This document shows, piece by piece, positions 13,841 to 20,014 of a DNA stretch of 20,014 nt (its first letter is position 1; every line of letters starts with the position of its first letter). Origin of the DNA: Verrucomicrobia bacterium UBA4286 (GTDB lineage Bacteria; Verrucomicrobiota; Kiritimatiellia; RFP12; UBA1067). The position numbers and the translations under genes were made by a program. The DNA is taken from positions 897-20,910 of the forward strand of contig DGVK01000159.1 in assembly GCA_002395905.1 (NCBI GenBank). Reading direction: 5' to 3'. The notes beneath the pieces are model-generated. The model had not been told where the DNA came from, ran no database searches, and saw only the letters and a list, made by a program, of their open reading frames with translations.

Positions 13841-15512
13841 CAAGGACACGAACCCGTGCGTCGTGATCCCGACGGCAGGCGGCAAGTCTCTCTGCATAGC
13901 CGAGGTCGCCAAGGACGCGGTCGTGAAATGGCATGGACGCGTTCTCATCCTCGCCCACGTCAAGGAACTCGTCGAGCAGAACGCAGGGAAGATAAAGGCC
14001 ATCCAGCCAGACCTTCCCGTCGGCGTCTACTCCGCAGGACTGGAGTCGAGAGACGTTGAGCAACCCGTCATCGTTGCCGGCATCCAGTCCATCTACAACA
14101 AGGCCGACCTCTTCAAGCCGTTCGACCTTGTCATGATAGACGAGTGCCATCTCATACCGCCGGACGGCGAAGGACGCTACCAGACGTTCCTGAACGCCGC
14201 AAAGGAGGGAAATCCGAATGTCCGCCTCGTCGGTTGGACGGCAACGCCCTACAGGACGCAGGGCGGGCTTATCTGCAAGCCGGAGAACCTCCTGAACGAG
14301 GTGTGCTACGAGATCGGCGTCAAGGAACTCATCAACCGTGGCTACATCTCGAACATCACCGCGAGGGCGGGCAAGGTCAAGGCCGACACCGAGGGCTTGC
14401 ACATCCGAGCGGGCGAGTTCGTCGCCGAGGACGTGGAGAAGCTGATGGGCGAGGATCGTCTTGTGATGTCCGCCTGCCAGGAGATCGTGGAACTCACGAG
14501 GGAGAGGCAGGCTTGCCTCATCTTCTGCACCTCAATCGCTCACTGCAAGAAGGTTGCGGCGCAGATTGCGAAGTTCTCCGGCGAGGAGTGTGCAATCGTC
14601 ACGGGCGACACGCCCGACCTCGAACGCGAGGAGACGATCCGTCGGCTTCGCGGCGAGACGGTGAAAGCCGACCTCTTCGCGGACAAGCCGCCGCTCAAGT
14701 ACTGCTGCAATGTATCCGTGTTGACGACCGGGACGGACATTCCGCGCCTCGACACGATTGCGCTTTTGCGCCCGACGAACAGCCCAGGGCTTCTGGTGCA
14801 GATGGTCGGGCGCGGCTTCCGATTGTCGCCCGAGACCGGCAAGACCGAGTGCCTTGTGTTGGACTACGGGCGTAATATCGAGCGGCACGGTCCGATCGAC
14901 ATGATCAAGGTCAAGGAACCCGGCAAGGGCGGAGGCGGGCCGCTCGCCAAGGAGTGCCCGAATTGCCGCACAATCGTGAACCTTCCCGTCATGCTTTGCC
15001 CGACGTGCGGCTACCAATGGCCGCGCAAGGAGCCTGAGCGCAAGGCGCACGAGGCGACCGCTGCGAAGGCGGCGATTCTGTCGGGCGAGGTTACGATTGA
15101 GAAGTTCCCGGTCAAGCACGCGATCTACCAGGTGTGGGAGAAGCGCGGCGCGCCTCCCGGCTCGCCGAAGACGGTCCGTGTGACGTATGACATCGACTAC
15201 CTCACTCACTACTCGGAATGGCTCTGCCCGGAACACACCGGCTACGCCCGCAGGAAGTTCGAGAAATGGTGGCGCGAGCACGCGCATCCCGACTGCCCGA
15301 TGCCGCGCACTGCGGAGGAGGTCTGCGAGTATGAGTTCGCGGGAATGCTCCGCGAGGTCAAGGAGATAACCGTCCGATTCGTCTCCGGGCAGAAATACCC
15401 CGAGGTGACGGGCTGCGAACTCGGCGACTACGCCATCGACAGGCGTCTCGCCGAGTCAAACGAAAATAGAGAGGAGCTGTCCGATGAAGACTGGGATGAC
15501 ATTCCGTTCTGA
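13779..15512 (+). CDS. RadD-like superfamily II helicase with zinc ribbon
   Basis: This 577-residue protein is a superfamily II DNA helicase or translocase. It shows LRPYQSDAV at 4-12 (Q-like motif), motif I PTAGGKS (31-37), motif II DECH (121-124), motif III WTATP (153-157), motif V VLTTGTDIPRLD (314-325) and motif VI QMVGRGFR (341-348). A zinc ribbon follows (C393, C396, C407, C410), then an uncharacterised C-terminal part of about 160 residues. The layout is like RadD/YejH, which works with SSB in repair and recombination. GAAGGAGG precedes the ATG. The gene overlaps the RusA-like gene at its start and a small membrane gene at its end. It may remodel junctions or open DNA for the primase. 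Confidence 0.9.
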   Translation: MYDLRPYQSDAVKAVYDHLRDKDTNPCVVIPTAGGKSLCIAEVAKDAVVKWHGRVLILAHVKELVEQNAGKIKAIQPDLPVGVYSAGLESRDVEQPVIVAGIQSIYNKADLFKPFDLVMIDECHLIPPDGEGRYQTFLNAAKEGNPNVRLVGWTATPYRTQGGLICKPENLLNEVCYEIGVKELINRGYISNITARAGKVKADTEGLHIRAGEFVAEDVEKLMGEDRLVMSACQEIVELTRERQACLIFCTSIAHCKKVAAQIAKFSGEECAIVTGDTPDLEREETIRRLRGETVKADLFADKPPLKYCCNVSVLTTGTDIPRLDTIALLRPTNSPGLLVQMVGRGFRLSPETGKTECLVLDYGRNIERHGPIDMIKVKEPGKGGGGPLAKECPNCRTIVNLPVMLCPTCGYQWPRKEPERKAHEATAAKAAILSGEVTIEKFPVKHAIYQVWEKRGAPPGSPKTVRVTYDIDYLTHYSEWLCPEHTGYARRKFEKWWREHAHPDCPMPRTAEEVCEYEFAGMLREVKEITVRFVSGQKYPEVTGCELGDYAIDRRLAESNENREELSDEDWDDIPF

Positions 15513-15711
15513 CGACGAATACTGGGCTTGGCTGGACAGGCAGATCCGCTGGCGCGAGAAAATGTACAAGGCGGCGAGGTACGCCGCCCTGTTCGCGTTC
15601 GGAACCCTACTTGTGTTCGCCATGCTGTACTTCGGCGTCCGCAACATGGGCGAGAGGCACTACGACCCGTGGCAGAACGCAATCCACAACGTCCGCTCAC
15701 AGAGCGGATGA
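15484..15711 (+). CDS. Small single-pass membrane protein, 75 aa
   Basis: Residues 31-53 (AARYAALFAFGTLLVFAMLY and following) form one clear transmembrane helix. The N-terminal part (MKTGMTFRSDDEYWAWLDRQ) is charged with several tryptophans, and the C-terminal 22 residues are polar. GAGAGGAG before the ATG lies within the helicase gene, which it overlaps by 29 bases. I do not recognise it. It might be a membrane anchor for replication proteins or an inhibitor of superinfection, but a holin is unlikely with one helix and this context. Confidence 0.7.
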   Translation: MKTGMTFRSDDEYWAWLDRQIRWREKMYKAARYAALFAFGTLLVFAMLYFGVRNMGERHYDPWQNAIHNVRSQSG

Positions 15712-15742
15712 CATAACCACACAAAAAAGTAAAGGAGGCCGC

Positions 15743-17848
15743 ATGGCTACAATACCCGTCGCAACGGCAATGGCGTATCTTGCCGCAGGCCTCTCGTGCC
15801 TTCCCGCAGCAAAGGCGAAGAAACGTCCCTCGATAGGCGGCTGGAAAACATGGCAGACACGGCTCCCGACGAGGGTCGAGGTCAAGGCGTGGTTTTCCAA
15901 CCCGCATGACGCGATATGTGTGGTTTCGGGGAATGTCTCCGGGAATCTGGAGTGCATGGACTTCGACCAGCACGGCGAGCTCTTCGCCGCGTGGATGGAC
16001 AAGATAGACACGGAACTCCTGGCGAAACTCGTCATCGAGCAGACCCCGAGCGGCGGCTACCATGTGTTCTACCGCTCGGACGAGCCGGTGGACGGCAACC
16101 TGAAGCTGGCACGCGGCATCCGCGACGGCAAGGAGAAGACGCTTATCGAGACCCGTGGCGAGGGAGGCCTCTTCCTCTGCGCTCCCACCGAGGGCTACAC
16201 GCTCCAGCAAGGCGACTTCGCCAATCTCGCGGTTATACCGCCCGATGCGCGGAAAGCCCTCCTGGACGCCGCACGTTCGCTCGACGAACTCCCTGCGGCA
16301 AACTGCCCGCCCGTCCCCGCCGGAGGCGAGACGGGCGGTTTTCGCGCGGTTTGCGGCGAAGCCCGCGACAACGACCGCTGGGAGCAGTTTCCCGGCGACG
16401 ACTACAACGAACGCGGCGACTTCCGCGCCCTCTTGAAATACTACGGCTGGCAGTACGTCCGCACACGGCCAGACCGGAACGAAGACTGGACACGCCCCGG
16501 CAAAGACCCGAAAAGCGGCATATCCGCAACGCTCAAGGACGGGTGCTTCTATGTGTTTTCGTCGAACGCCGCCCCGTTCGAGCCGCAGATAAAGTACAGC
16601 CCGTTCGCCATCTACGCGACGCTCTGCCACCACGGCGACTTCACCGCCGCCGCAGGCGACCTCGCCAAACAAGGCTTCGGCAAGGCGCGCTACGTCGCAA
16701 ACGAGGTGACCTTCAACCTGAACGGCGAGAAAGTCACCGTGGCGATGCCGGAGAACCCCGCCATGAGGAAGAAGCGGCGCACACTGGAGGAGCTGGACGA
16801 GGAGTTCCCCGAACTCCACAAACCGCTGATACACGGACTTCTGAGGGAAGGAGAGACTATGAACGTAATCGCCGCGCCGAAGACGGGCAAGAGCTGGCTC
16901 GTCATGAACCTCGCCCTTGCCATCGCGCTCGGCAGGGACTGGATGGGCTTCCCCTGCGAACAGGGCAAGGTTCTCATCATCGACAACGAGCTGCATCCGA
17001 ACACGACCGCATACCGCTTCCGCTCAATGCTCGCGAAACTGGGCATCCCCCGCAGCGCGGTAAACCCGTTCCTGCACATCGAGAACCAGCGAGGGATGCT
17101 TGAAACGATCCAGAGCCTCTCGGCGCAGATAGAGGAGCTGAGGAAGGAGGACTACAAGCTCATCATCATCGACGCGTTCTACCGCGCTGTGCCGCAGGGC
17201 ACGAACGAGAACGACAACGGCTCGATAACCGCCCTCTACAACCTCCTCGACCGCTACGCGGGCACCCTGAACAGCGCCTTCGCCCTCATCCACCACACGT
17301 CCAAGGGGAATCAGTCGCAGAAGTCGGTGACGGACGTGGGAGCTGGCGCGGGAGCGCAGTCCCGCGCCGCCGACACGCACCTCGTCCTCCGCCCACACAA
17401 GGAAAAAGGCGTCATTGCGGTCGACTGCGCTGTCAGGTCGTTCGCCCCGATCCGCCCGTTCTGCCTGCGGTTCGACTGGCCCGTCTGGTATCGGGACGAC
17501 GACCTCAACCCGGAGGATCTGGAGGGCAAGGCGGAGGCGAGGCCGCACCGCAAGACCGCCGAGGAGATTGTGGACGAGATCGAGGCACTCGCCCTGAAGC
17601 TGCCGGAGCTTGTGGAGCCTGACAATCTGCGGCCGACGAAGTTGTTTGTGGTCGAGATCATGAAGCGCTACGGCTGTTCGAGGGATACGGCGAGAGACGC
17701 TCTGAGCCGCGCCCTCGCGGATGGAACATTGCTTGCGGAGCGCCGGAAGAACATGCCCGTCGCCCTGCGCGGGGCGAAGTTCGTTGTCACGCCGGAACTA
17801 TCCGAGTCGGATTGCATGGAGGAGGTGGATGATGGTAGCGCGGAGTGA
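15743..17848 (+). CDS. Primase-polymerase fused to RepA-like ATPase (replication protein)
   Basis: The 701-residue protein starts with a bifunctional primase-polymerase (Prim-Pol, AEP) domain, about 5-160. Its motifs are KKRPSIGGWKTW, the metal-binding MDFDQ with D73 and D75, and GGYHVFYR with H107. A middle part (about 215-330) is less clear. An AAA_25/RepA-like ATPase follows, with Walker A AAPKTGKS (377-384) and Walker B LIIIDAFYR, the aspartate at 477. The C-terminal 100 residues include the helix-turn-helix-like VEIMKRYGCSRDTARDALSR. Such proteins prime and unwind DNA for phage or plasmid replication. AAAGGAGG precedes the ATG at 15743. It lies directly before the candidate origin, whose first hairpin arm overlaps its last codons. 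Confidence 0.92.
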   Translation: MATIPVATAMAYLAAGLSCLPAAKAKKRPSIGGWKTWQTRLPTRVEVKAWFSNPHDAICVVSGNVSGNLECMDFDQHGELFAAWMDKIDTELLAKLVIEQTPSGGYHVFYRSDEPVDGNLKLARGIRDGKEKTLIETRGEGGLFLCAPTEGYTLQQGDFANLAVIPPDARKALLDAARSLDELPAANCPPVPAGGETGGFRAVCGEARDNDRWEQFPGDDYNERGDFRALLKYYGWQYVRTRPDRNEDWTRPGKDPKSGISATLKDGCFYVFSSNAAPFEPQIKYSPFAIYATLCHHGDFTAAAGDLAKQGFGKARYVANEVTFNLNGEKVTVAMPENPAMRKKRRTLEELDEEFPELHKPLIHGLLREGETMNVIAAPKTGKSWLVMNLALAIALGRDWMGFPCEQGKVLIIDNELHPNTTAYRFRSMLAKLGIPRSAVNPFLHIENQRGMLETIQSLSAQIEELRKEDYKLIIIDAFYRAVPQGTNENDNGSITALYNLLDRYAGTLNSAFALIHHTSKGNQSQKSVTDVGAGAGAQSRAADTHLVLRPHKEKGVIAVDCAVRSFAPIRPFCLRFDWPVWYRDDDLNPEDLEGKAEARPHRKTAEEIVDEIEALALKLPELVEPDNLRPTKLFVVEIMKRYGCSRDTARDALSRALADGTLLAERRKNMPVALRGAKFVVTPELSESDCMEEVDDGSAE

Positions 17849-18104
17849 AAATAACGCCGCACGACCATACCAAAACCAGGTCGCGCGAGGTCGCGCGGAA
17901 TCACGCCGCGCGACCTGCAAAAAAATCATCCGAAAGGCCCCCGGCAGAGGTCGGGAACGGGGGCTTGGTAGGTAGCGCGGCGGGGGCTTACTACGTAAAA
18001 GCCCCGCCGCACGACCTACAGCCCCCGTCCCTCGTCCGCCCTCTGCATACGGCCAGACGGACGGGAAAAACGACAAATCCCCGCGCGACCTGCCGCGCGA
18101 CCTG
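17832..18104. other. Candidate iteron-type replication origin or structured RNA
   Basis: This gap between the primase-ATPase and the second RepA-like gene contains an 11-12 bp motif, CCGCGCGACCTG, in both directions. Inverse copies lie at 17878-17887 and 17888-17898, a forward copy at 17906-17917, and two exact tandem copies at 18081-18092 and 18093-18104. One-mismatch copies lie at 17970-17980 and 18007-18017; a degenerate pair is at 17833-17843 and 17857-17867. Three related hairpins result: A (17832-17868), C (17888-17916, 11 pairs) and B (17957-18028, with ACGGGGGCT/AGCCCCCGT as outer stem). A further outer pairing GCAGAGG/CCTCTGC encloses B. An 86-codon reading frame here is low complexity and I do not believe it codes. 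Confidence 0.6.
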
Positions 18105-18131
18105 AAACACCAAAACGAAAGGAACCCAGAC

Positions 18132-18869
18132 ATGGAAATCCCAAGACCCAAATCCCTGCGCGAACTCGTCAGCGAAAACCGCGACAGCCGCAAGTCCGTC
18201 GTTGACGGACTTCTCCGCCCAGGCGAAACCCTGAACATAATCGCGCCTCCCGGAACGGGCAAGAGCAGACTCGCCCTCGCACTTGCCGTCTCCGTCGCTG
18301 CGGGCATCCCCTGGATAGGACGCCGTTGCGAACGGGGCAAAGTCCTCGTCGTAAGCACAGACCTGTCGGAGAGAATGCTCACGGAGCGGATGAGCCGCGA
18401 ACTTGAAAGGCTCCGTCCCGGCGACAGGGAAGCCGCCCTCGCAAACATCGACCTCCTCGACATGAGCCGTGCGGAAAGGCTGTCCGCACCTATCGAACGT
18501 TGCCTCAATCTTGCGGATGCCAAGGGCTATAGCCTCATCGTCGTGGATTCCCTCAACGGCCTGACGGCGGACGAGGCCGGGACTGAACGACGCGGCGAGG
18601 CGTTGGCAGTCCACGACGCAATCGACGAGTTCGCGGCGGAAAAGAACAGCGCGTTCGTTCTCGTCCAGCACAAGACAACGGAAAGAACTGCTGACATCAT
18701 CGACGACCTCGCCTCTGCGTGGACTGCGATTGCCGCCGACAGCAACCTCGTCCTTCTGCCCGCTACAGGCAATGACGAATGCAGGTTTTGCGTGACGACG
18801 CGTTCTTTCGACGATGCGCCTCTTCAGACGCTCCGCCGCGCCCTCTGGCGGATGCTGCGGGCCAAGTAG
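18132..18869 (+). CDS. RepA-like AAA_25 ATPase, stand-alone
   Basis: This 245-residue protein is a RecA-fold ATPase like hexameric replicative helicases of the RepA type. The Walker A is APPGTGKS (38-45), the Walker B is LIVVDS (135-140), and the conserved FVLVQHKTT follows at 175-183. It is a paralogue of the ATPase half of the protein ending at 17848: GETLNIIAPPGTGKS aligns with GETMNVIAAPKTGKS, and both continue to a GKVL strand. AAAGGAAC precedes the ATG. It lacks the primase and the C-terminal helix-turn-helix, and lies just after the candidate origin, as expected for an origin-loading helicase. Confidence 0.88.
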   Translation: MEIPRPKSLRELVSENRDSRKSVVDGLLRPGETLNIIAPPGTGKSRLALALAVSVAAGIPWIGRRCERGKVLVVSTDLSERMLTERMSRELERLRPGDREAALANIDLLDMSRAERLSAPIERCLNLADAKGYSLIVVDSLNGLTADEAGTERRGEALAVHDAIDEFAAEKNSAFVLVQHKTTERTADIIDDLASAWTAIAADSNLVLLPATGNDECRFCVTTRSFDDAPLQTLRRALWRMLRAK

Positions 18870-18874
18870 TAAAA

Positions 18875-19117
18875 GCGCCGGCCGCCTCGGGAAACGAAAA
18901 CCGTTGGGGGAAAGGCCCCAAAAGCACCCGAGGCGGCCGACGCGGGACAGTATGCCATAACCGGCGAGGAGAAGTCAACGGCCAAAAGCGAGAGAAAATC
19001 CCCACTGGGCGGCGGGATTCGACTCGCCTGGGGCGGGTGGGACGTTATGTCCCACCGAGGCCACGGTTCCTCCCTGAACCCCCTCAAAAGGCAGGGCGCG
19101 GGAAGGAGCCAGGCTCC
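18875..19117. other. Series of inverted repeats upstream of the methyltransferase
   Basis: The 294-base gap holds no convincing gene but several hairpins. The longest is a 17-pair stem with one mismatch, 18875-18891 with 18927-18943 (core GGCCGCCTCGGG/CCCGAGGCGGCC), enclosing TTGGGG/CCCCAA at 18904-18921. Then follow GGTGGGAC/GTCCCACC (19036-19056), GGTTC/GAACC (19065-19080) and GGAGCC-A-GGCTCC (19105-19117). None is followed by a T-run on the plus strand, so a simple terminator is unlikely. It may be a leader RNA, an attenuator or a second protein-binding locus. Confidence 0.5.
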
Positions 19118-19163
19118 AGGGCAGACTTTCTTTCACTGACGTAATTTTTCAAGGAGGCCATAA

Positions 19164-20014
19164 ATGCCAACAAAACAAAGGGAATTGACCTATGCGACTG
19201 TATGTAGCGGGATCGAGTGCATGAGCGCGGCGGTTGCGCCGCTGGGCGGGTGGAAACCGGTGTTCTTCAGCGAGATCGAGCCGTTCCCGTGTTCGCTACT
19301 AGCGCACCGCTACCCCACCGTCCCCAACCTCGGGGACATGACGAAAATCAGGGCCGAGATAATCGGCGACGAGAAATGGAGGATCACGAATGGAACAGAT
19401 GTCATTGAACTTGCCGGGCGTCTCGATGTCCTCGCCGGCGGGACGCCGTGCCAGGACGTCTCGGTCGCGGGAAAGAGGAAAGGCATGGCGGAAGGCAGCG
19501 GCACCCGCAGCTCCCTTGCCTTCCACTTTGCGCGACTTTGTCGTGAGCTACAACCTCGATGGGTCGTATGGGAGAACGTGCCGGGAGTTCTCACCAGCAA
19601 CGGAGGGCGCGACTTCGCGCACTTCGTCCGCTCGATTGGGGAATGCGGGTATTCTCTTGCCTACAGGACTCTGGACGCTCAATGGGTGCGAGTGGACGGG
19701 CTGCCCAGAGCGGTTCCGCAGCGGCGACGCAGGGTTTGGCTCGTCTGTATGCGGACTGTCGGACATACTGGAGACGGTTGGCGAGCACCTGCGGAAATAC
19801 TGTTTGAGCCTCAAGGCGTGCGCGGGGATACTCCGCCGCGCCGCGTCACGGGGCAAGGATTTACCCGCCCGCCTAAAGACGGCTCTCGTTGCGCAGATAG
19901 CCCGCTTCCGACGAACTCAAACGGCGGCGACGTGATGCCCGCCCTGACCGCCCGCGACCTTGAGGCAAGACTGACGGGGCAGGCGGAAAAGAGCGGCGGC
20001 TACGTCGTCCAGCC
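19164..20014 (+). CDS. DNA C5-cytosine methyltransferase (cut by window end)
   Basis: The first 283 residues of a cytosine-5 DNA methyltransferase are in the window, and the frame is open to the end. Motif I is the AdoMet-binding YATVCSGIECMSAAV (10-24), motif IV is AGGTPCQDVSVAG with nucleophile C96, motif VI is WENVPGV with E137, and motif VIII is PQRRRRVWLV (185-194). The target-recognition part and motifs IX and X would follow outside the window. AAGGAGG precedes the ATG. No restriction endonuclease is visible, so it may be an orphan enzyme that protects element DNA or marks replication sites; the target sequence cannot be read from this. Confidence 0.92.
   Translation, partial: MPTKQRELTYATVCSGIECMSAAVAPLGGWKPVFFSEIEPFPCSLLAHRYPTVPNLGDMTKIRAEIIGDEKWRITNGTDVIELAGRLDVLAGGTPCQDVSVAGKRKGMAEGSGTRSSLAFHFARLCRELQPRWVVWENVPGVLTSNGGRDFAHFVRSIGECGYSLAYRTLDAQWVRVDGLPRAVPQRRRRVWLVCMRTVGHTGDGWRAPAEILFEPQGVRGDTPPRRVTGQGFTRPPKDGSRCADSPLPTNSNGGDVMPALTARDLEARLTGQAEKSGGYVVQ

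Larger units (their letters stand above)
2652..20014. mobile_element. Integrated prophage-like element, left part (right end outside window)
   Basis: Everything after the tRNA terminator fits one integrated element. A serine recombinase module lies at the edge and reads outward. An unknown accessory unit follows, then a phage-type recombination and replication block reading inward. The exact left boundary falls between 2652 and 2990 and cannot be placed without the other end. No capsid, tail, lysis or conjugation gene is in the window, so a prophage is favoured by the gene content (RecE-like, Sak4-like, DUF669, RusA, Prim-Pol, methyltransferase) but another integrative element is possible. 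Confidence 0.65.

Noticed and set aside
15428..16996. 522-codon minus-strand open frame opposite the primase gene
   Set aside because: It is a shadow of a recognised replication gene, as is the 446-codon plus-strand frame at 8240-9580 opposite the two unknown genes.
17832..18104. CRISPR array
   Set aside because: The repeats are short, inverted as well as direct, unevenly spaced and partly adjacent, and no cas gene is present.
17845..18105. 86-codon plus-strand frame in the repeat region
   Set aside because: Its composition is dictated by the repeats (arginine, alanine, proline), it starts at a GTG without a ribosome binding site, and it matches nothing known.

Overview
The window joins a piece of GC-rich bacterial chromosome to the left part of an integrated, prophage-like element. 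The chromosomal part (1-2651) has three tightly packed housekeeping genes on the plus strand: KDPG aldolase (eda), ribose-phosphate pyrophosphokinase (prs) and peptidyl-tRNA hydrolase (pth). After them come an extended -10 promoter, three tRNA genes (Gly-GCC, Lys-CTT, Phe-GAA, all with encoded CCA) and a strong intrinsic terminator. No marker gene fixes the taxon. GC-rich coding, encoded CCA ends and the absence of ctc between prs and pth fit an uncultured Gram-negative, possibly of the PVC group (Verrucomicrobiota/Kiritimatiellota), but this is a weak inference.

The element starts somewhere in 2652-2990. Its integration module is on the minus strand and reads towards the tRNAs (6479 down to 2991): a 22-codon mini-ORF, a 60-aa small protein, a sigma-factor-like regulator, a DUF2924 protein, a large serine recombinase and a small helix-turn-helix protein. 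These are linked by short overlaps. A second minus-strand unit (11060 down to 6694) has a AAA_14/DUF4143 ATPase under a consensus promoter framed by two 19-bp direct repeats, a 9-codon leader ORF and two large proteins that I do not recognise. It ends at an intrinsic terminator at 6637-6666.

From 11270 the plus strand carries a phage-type recombination and replication region: a RecE-like PD-(D/E)XK exonuclease, a Sak4-like RecA-fold ATPase, a DUF669 single-strand-binding candidate, a RusA-type resolvase, a RadD-like superfamily II helicase with a zinc ribbon, a small membrane protein, a primase-polymerase fused to a RepA-like ATPase, a second free-standing RepA-like ATPase, and a C5 cytosine methyltransferase cut by the window end. 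Strong intrinsic terminators sit in the two early intergenic gaps.

The most interesting non-coding DNA lies between the two RepA-like genes (about 17832-18104). It has seven or more copies of an 11-12 bp motif (CCGCGCGACCTG and its inverse), arranged as three related hairpins plus a tandem pair. I read it as a candidate iteron-type replication origin or a structured RNA. A second run of hairpins (18875-19117) precedes the methyltransferase. No structural phage genes fall in the window, so prophage versus another integrative element cannot be settled here.
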